The position numbers and the translations under genes are program-made. Below are positions 61,086-64,000 of a stretch of 64,000 nt of DNA, piece by piece. This stretch comes from UBA6522 sp965221035 (GTDB taxonomy: Bacteria > Pseudomonadota > Gammaproteobacteria > Steroidobacterales > Rariloculaceae). Location of the stretch: NCBI GenBank assembly GCA_965221035.1, contig OZ244860.1, forward strand, positions 62,001-126,000. The letters run 5' to 3'. Every line of letters starts with the position of its first letter. The stretch's first letter is position 1. The notes below the pieces were generated by a model that saw only the letters and a list, made by a program, of their open reading frames with translations, had not been told where the DNA came from and made no database searches.

Positions 61086-61577
61086 GTGAATAATTTTGTC
61101 GGATTCGTGATCTCGGTCTCGTCGGGGGTCCTCGTCAGTCTAATCACGCTGTGCCTTGCTGAACGGCAACGCACGAAGGAGAAAATACTCGCGGAGCGGC
61201 AGCGTCGGCGAGCCGTCCTCGCCGGGATTGGACGTGAACTGGAATGGAACCGCGCCGCCATCAAGGACATAGAGCTCGGCACCGCTCACTACAGGATCGG
61301 CGATCTGACGACCGTCGCGTTCGAAACCTACGGTGCGGAACTGGCAATGGTCGCACCAGAAAGCCTCCAATCTGTATTCGAGCATTACGCCGCTGTGGCG
61401 AGGCTTCGGGAAGGCGTGCGCATATTGGCTGTCCATACTACTCGCGAAATCAACGAAAGAGCCCTAATGCCCTTGATCGGGTTACTTGATAACGCCGGTC
61501 CCGCCCTTAGCAACTCGGCCACCGCAGCTCTCGAAAGCTTGGGAAATACGTTTCATCCCCAGTCTACCGATAACTGA
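61086..61577 (+). CDS. Membrane-anchored hypothetical protein
   Basis: Not recognised. The 163-residue product begins at GTG 61086, which is 7 bases after GGAAGGAG, a strong ribosome-binding site. Residues about 4-26 (FVGFVISVSSGVLVSLITLC) form one transmembrane helix, followed by a highly charged helix (AERQRTKEKILAERQRRRAV) and a soluble helical domain. The architecture (short N-terminal anchor, coiled coil) is common in proteins of defence islands, but nothing here proves a role. It lies directly after comEC and marks the beginning of the non-backbone segment. Confidence 0.7.
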   Translation: MNNFVGFVISVSSGVLVSLITLCLAERQRTKEKILAERQRRRAVLAGIGRELEWNRAAIKDIELGTAHYRIGDLTTVAFETYGAELAMVAPESLQSVFEHYAAVARLREGVRILAVHTTREINERALMPLIGLLDNAGPALSNSATAALESLGNTFHPQSTDN

Positions 61578-61758
61578 AGGTTCACCTCTTAACGCACCGT
61601 GCGCCCGTTTCGGCACGCTCTTTCCCTGGCACTTCGATGTTGGTACTTCGACCTCTGAGCCAATATATTCGTAAGAGGTAGGGAACTTTTTGCGGCTCAC
61701 AATTTCGAAAGTACGTAATTTCTTTTTTTGTTGGGCATCTAATCCTATAAAGAAGGCC

Positions 61759-62577
61759 ATGAAACCGAATTTCCTAAAAATGGCACGAACCATGGTCGAG
61801 GCGGCGAAAGCCAAGCTCAACACAGACTGCGATGATGATGTTGTGGATGCGGCATTACGGCTGCGAATGTCTATGGAAGCCTTGACTTACCACCGCTCGG
61901 AAAAATACGAGGAAGACCTTGGTCCTGAGCAAATGAGAATTTGGCAGCCAAAGCAATTGATGGACCGAATACTAGAGGTCGATCCGCATGCAGGTTACGA
62001 TAAGAAACTATCAATTGGGAAAGAGCCATCATATGGGAAACAGCCTGATCAGTGGACTTCATTAGGAACAGAGCATGTGCTCACGCTCGGCATGCTAAAG
62101 AAACATTACAACGCACTTGGAAGCTATCTTCATATCCCAACACTGAGGCAATTTAAAAACGGAAAGACGCACGACCCTGCGAAACTGAGAAGTCAGTGTA
62201 CAAGAATTATAGAACAGATTGATGTCGTACTTTCTTCGAAAGTTTGGATTGGTCCGCTTGGGCATCGCATCAAGATCGACTGTCATGAGTGCGGCGAACA
62301 GCTCCGACGAAGAATCCCATACGGAAAAAGCCGTCGTGACATTGTGTGCTGGAATTGCACTACAAGGCATCGGGTGTGGTTGCGCAAAAACAAGCAGGTT
62401 GAGTATGAAGCACTCGGCAAACGCATCACCATACCGTGCGTTTCTGAATACTGTAAAGAAACACATGATCTTCGGAAGAATGATTTGCAATGCGGAAAAA
62501 GATGGAAATGCGGTAGTTGTGGCAAACAGCAAGAGCTAACGTGGCGTGCAATTGAAATGCCTTCGGATGACAAATAG
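61759..62577 (+). CDS. Hypothetical protein with two C-terminal zinc ribbons
   Basis: Not recognised. From ATG 61759, with AGAAGG 3 bases upstream, it has 272 residues. The first ~165 are helical and charged (MSMEALTYHRSEKYEEDLGP near 34-53). The C-terminus has one zinc ribbon with Cys175, Cys178, Cys197, Cys200 and a second with Cys227, Cys232, Cys251, Cys254. The gene and the ~180 bases before it are clearly richer in A/T than the backbone, and codon use is unlike neighbouring genes, a sign of recent transfer. A longer TTG-started frame (61690) exists but lacks a ribosome-binding site. Confidence 0.7.
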   Translation: MKPNFLKMARTMVEAAKAKLNTDCDDDVVDAALRLRMSMEALTYHRSEKYEEDLGPEQMRIWQPKQLMDRILEVDPHAGYDKKLSIGKEPSYGKQPDQWTSLGTEHVLTLGMLKKHYNALGSYLHIPTLRQFKNGKTHDPAKLRSQCTRIIEQIDVVLSSKVWIGPLGHRIKIDCHECGEQLRRRIPYGKSRRDIVCWNCTTRHRVWLRKNKQVEYEALGKRITIPCVSEYCKETHDLRKNDLQCGKRWKCGSCGKQQELTWRAIEMPSDDK

Positions 62578-62947
62578 TAGGGAAATGGCTGAGTTCTACG
62601 ACTATGTCGACCACCAAACAGTAGGCCATTGCGCCGACAGCGTGTGACGTAAGCGCTCCGAAGAGATCGATGAAGGCTGGGACCAAGCGACGGATGGCCG
62701 GCTGGTCGATGGGGAATGCGTCGAGAATCTGGTACGTGCGGAGGCCGCCCCCTAGCTCGCCTCAAGAGTTGGCATCGACTACACTTCACGACATGGGCAG
62801 GACTAAGGGACGCGAGCGGGCTCGACGCCGTCAATCGGACATGTGTAGGGACGCAGCAACGCTTGGGTTCAGTAGAACCTGGTTTGGAAAGACGCCTTGG
62901 GCGCCTGGAAATTTTACCGAGGGGCGCAACCGTGAGCGGAGATTCCC
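62578..62947. other. Gene-poor scar between island genes
   Basis: This 370-base stretch contains no frame I can support as a gene. It holds an antitoxin-like remnant (62648-62755, listed separately). It looks like degraded material between two acquired blocks. Confidence 0.5.
62648..62755 (+). pseudogene. Possible antitoxin fragment
   Basis: After an in-frame TGA (62645-62647) the frame reads RKRSEEIDEGWDQATDGRLV, then 14 further residues to a stop. The RxRSEEIDEGW...DG pattern resembles the C-terminal tail of ParD/addiction-module antitoxins. The N-terminal DNA-binding half is not present in any frame I can see, and no toxin gene follows. It is too short to be certain. Confidence 0.25.
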
Positions 62948-63337
62948 ATGAACGGCGAGAAGGGCCGCAATGACGAAAACTACCCGGGCACGAACGACCG
63001 TGGTCCGGGTACAGAGACCAGTGGCACTGACGAACAGGGCTCGGAGCGGCCATTGGGACCACCCGACGGGAATGACAACGGTGTATCCGACGGGGAGCAC
63101 TCCGTAGAATATCAGGTCAACGGAGAGCCACAGAGCTGCCGGCAGCGAGAGTTGACAGTAGAGCAAATTCTGCAGCGAGCTGGTACTTCTGCGGGTATCG
63201 ATACATCCGATCTCGGCAGCTACTACCTTGAACGTCTCCGCGATGACCGCAAGTTCGAGCAGCTTACGGACACAGTGGACATCAGGAACGGCGATCAGTT
63301 CCTCGCCGTTTATTCGGGTCGCACGCCGGTCGCATGA
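62948..63337 (+). CDS. Ubiquitin-like (multiubiquitin-type) protein
   Basis: This 129-residue protein has a disordered, Gly/Asp/Glu-rich N-terminus (1-50) and one beta-grasp domain (about 52-129): VEYQVNGEPQSCRQRELTVE, ILQRAGTSAGI, YYLERLRD, and the ending VDIRNGDQFLAVYSGRTPVA. The strand-helix order and the RELTVEQIL and GDQFL features match the bacterial multiubiquitin-type family found beside E2, JAB and ThiF genes. It ends in TPVA rather than the diglycine of ubiquitin. GGAG lies 6 bases before the ATG. Its stop overlaps the E2-like start (ATGA), so the three genes form one operon. Confidence 0.78.
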   Translation: MNGEKGRNDENYPGTNDRGPGTETSGTDEQGSERPLGPPDGNDNGVSDGEHSVEYQVNGEPQSCRQRELTVEQILQRAGTSAGIDTSDLGSYYLERLRDDRKFEQLTDTVDIRNGDQFLAVYSGRTPVA

Positions 63338-63714
63338 GTGTATTGGGAGAGATCGCTGCGGAATTTAGTGTGCTGGGTCACTCGCCGACGACGCTGCAAA
63401 TCGAAGGATTGGGCGGTAAGGAGGCGGTCGTCATCGACTATCCGGTCTCGACCGGTCGGTTTAAGGGACAGACCTTGCGGATCGGCGTCGCATTCCAGGA
63501 GACCGGCTATCCGGAGTACCCTCCCCACTTCGTATGGGTTGCCGACATCTCCGAACCCCGTTTGCCCGTGCACAGTACCAGTTTTTTTTGCGGTGCGGAG
63601 TGGATGGCATTCAGCGTTCCACCGAGCGATTTTTGGGATCGTCTGCCAGTGACTGACAAGAACATGAAGACCTACATTGATAGGCACCTGTTGCGTTTTT
63701 GGTCACAGGTGTGA
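63334..63714 (+). CDS. E2 ubiquitin-conjugating-enzyme-like protein
   Basis: This 126-residue protein has the central E2 fold signature: a GYPEYPPHFVWV segment (residues 58-69), corresponding to the conserved YPxxPP loop of E2 enzymes. Its only cysteine is Cys86 in SFFCGAEWMAFSVPPSDFW, so it is the sole candidate catalytic residue. A C-terminal helix (KNMKTYIDRHLLRFW) closes the fold. It is closest to bacterial E2-like families seen next to multiubiquitin and JAB/ThiF genes (Prok-E2_E type or a relative). The Ubl gene overlaps its start and the JAB gene overlaps its stop, which points to a stoichiometric module. Confidence 0.75.
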   Translation: MSVLGEIAAEFSVLGHSPTTLQIEGLGGKEAVVIDYPVSTGRFKGQTLRIGVAFQETGYPEYPPHFVWVADISEPRLPVHSTSFFCGAEWMAFSVPPSDFWDRLPVTDKNMKTYIDRHLLRFWSQV

Positions 63715-64000
63715 GGTACGAAGCGGTCCTCACCGAAGCGGTTCATCGGCAGACTTGTGACCGGCTTCTTAAAGAATTCCGGGCGGGGCGCTCGCAGGAA
63801 GCGCTTTGCTTTGGGCTCTGGCGGCCGGGCACTGGCGCGAAGCGACTATCGGCGCTGGTCTTCGATTTTATCCCCCCGGTCGATGGTGAGGTGTCACTTC
63901 ACGGCAACGCGAGCTTCGAGCCGCACTATTTGACTCGAGCGGTCAAGGAAGCCTGTTCACGCAAGGCGGGTCTCGCATTTATGCACAACCATCTCACGCC
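63711..64000 (+). CDS. JAB/Mov34 metalloprotease, N-terminal part (probably fused or linked to ThiF/E1)
   Basis: The GTG at 63711 overlaps the E2-like stop. The visible 96 residues begin VRYEAVLTEAVHRQTCDRLL. Glu30 in SQEALCFGLW lies where JAB proteases have the catalytic Glu, and the paired His92/His94 in GLAFMHNHLT match the HxH of the JAMM zinc site. The rest, including the expected Ser/Asp, lies beyond the right edge. In related bacterial operons this position encodes a JAB-ThiF (DUB-E1) protein, often one polypeptide. The presence of ThiF is inference because it is outside the window. Confidence 0.7.
   Translation, partial: MRYEAVLTEAVHRQTCDRLLKEFRAGRSQEALCFGLWRPGTGAKRLSALVFDFIPPVDGEVSLHGNASFEPHYLTRAVKEACSRKAGLAFMHNHLT

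Noticed and set aside
61482..61823. A 113-residue minus-strand frame in the island
   Set aside because: It straddles two plus-strand genes and has no ribosome-binding site or recognisable domain.
61690..62577. A TTG start for the zinc-ribbon gene
   Set aside because: No ribosome-binding site precedes it; ATG 61759 has AGAAGG at a usable distance.
62670..62951. A 93-residue frame before the Ubl gene
   Set aside because: It has no recognisable domain, unusual composition and no clear start; it overlaps a degraded stretch.

Overview
The window is about 64 kb of high-GC, densely packed bacterial chromosome. It most likely comes from an uncultured gammaproteobacterium. Gene order follows the gammaproteobacterial backbone closely: map / rpsB-tsf-pyrH-frr-uppS-cdsA-rseP-bamA-skp-lpxD-fabZ-lpxA-lpxB-rnhB-dnaE, then accA-tilS, pyrG-kdsA-eno-ftsB, pcm-yqaA-nlpD, recJ-prfB-lysS, selA-selB-selC, ogt/mfd/sfsA and lolC-lolE-lolD-comEC. 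Stop/start overlaps (ATGA, GTGA, TTGA) are the rule. The species cannot be named from sequence alone. The DUF6152-type periplasmic proteins, the DUF5916 outer-membrane protein and the lipoprotein amidohydrolase fit a free-living or host-associated marine/sediment heterotroph, but that is inference.

Layout. 1-332: start of map, divergent from 721-4914 (translation, UMP kinase, undecaprenyl-PP synthesis). 4908-13687: phospholipid precursor, site-2 protease, outer-membrane assembly and lipid A enzymes. 13691-17832: rnhB and dnaE, with phrB opposed (17811-19310). 19583-24452: accA, tilS, a DUF6152-type protein and an amidohydrolase lipoprotein. 24487-26538: a small coiled-coil/TM protein divergent from an ATPase-TOPRIM (OLD-like) protein, which looks like a defence-type insertion. 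26713-38664: pyrG, kdsA, eno, ftsB, smrA, pcm, yqaA, nlpD, an Mth938-like gene, recJ, prfB (programmed frameshift) and lysS. 38661-45445: DUF5916 protein, GntP permease, PLP aminotransferase and TPR lipoprotein. 45455-48949: selA, selB and tRNA-Sec. 48974-61027: a small membrane protein, a second DUF6152-type protein, ogt, mfd, sfsA, lolCDE and comEC.

From 61086 to the right edge the backbone stops and an accessory island begins. It holds a membrane-anchored small protein, an AT-rich gene for a protein with two zinc ribbons, a gene-poor scar-like stretch, and then a tight operon running off the window. That operon encodes a ubiquitin-like protein (62948-63337), an E2-like protein with a single cysteine (63334-63714), and the beginning of a JAB/Mov34-type metalloprotease that in related operons is linked to a ThiF/E1 domain (63711 onward). 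This is the most exciting system in the window: a bacterial ubiquitin-conjugation-like cassette, incomplete because the window ends.

Other notable points: dxr, ispD and ispF are all missing from their usual slots, which suggests a relocated MEP pathway or a mevalonate pathway. Ribosomal protein S2 carries a ~145-residue Ala/Glu-rich tail. Two conserved genes (lpxD and the Mth938-like gene) have no canonical start codon. A short reading frame with a strong Shine-Dalgarno site overlaps the accA start.
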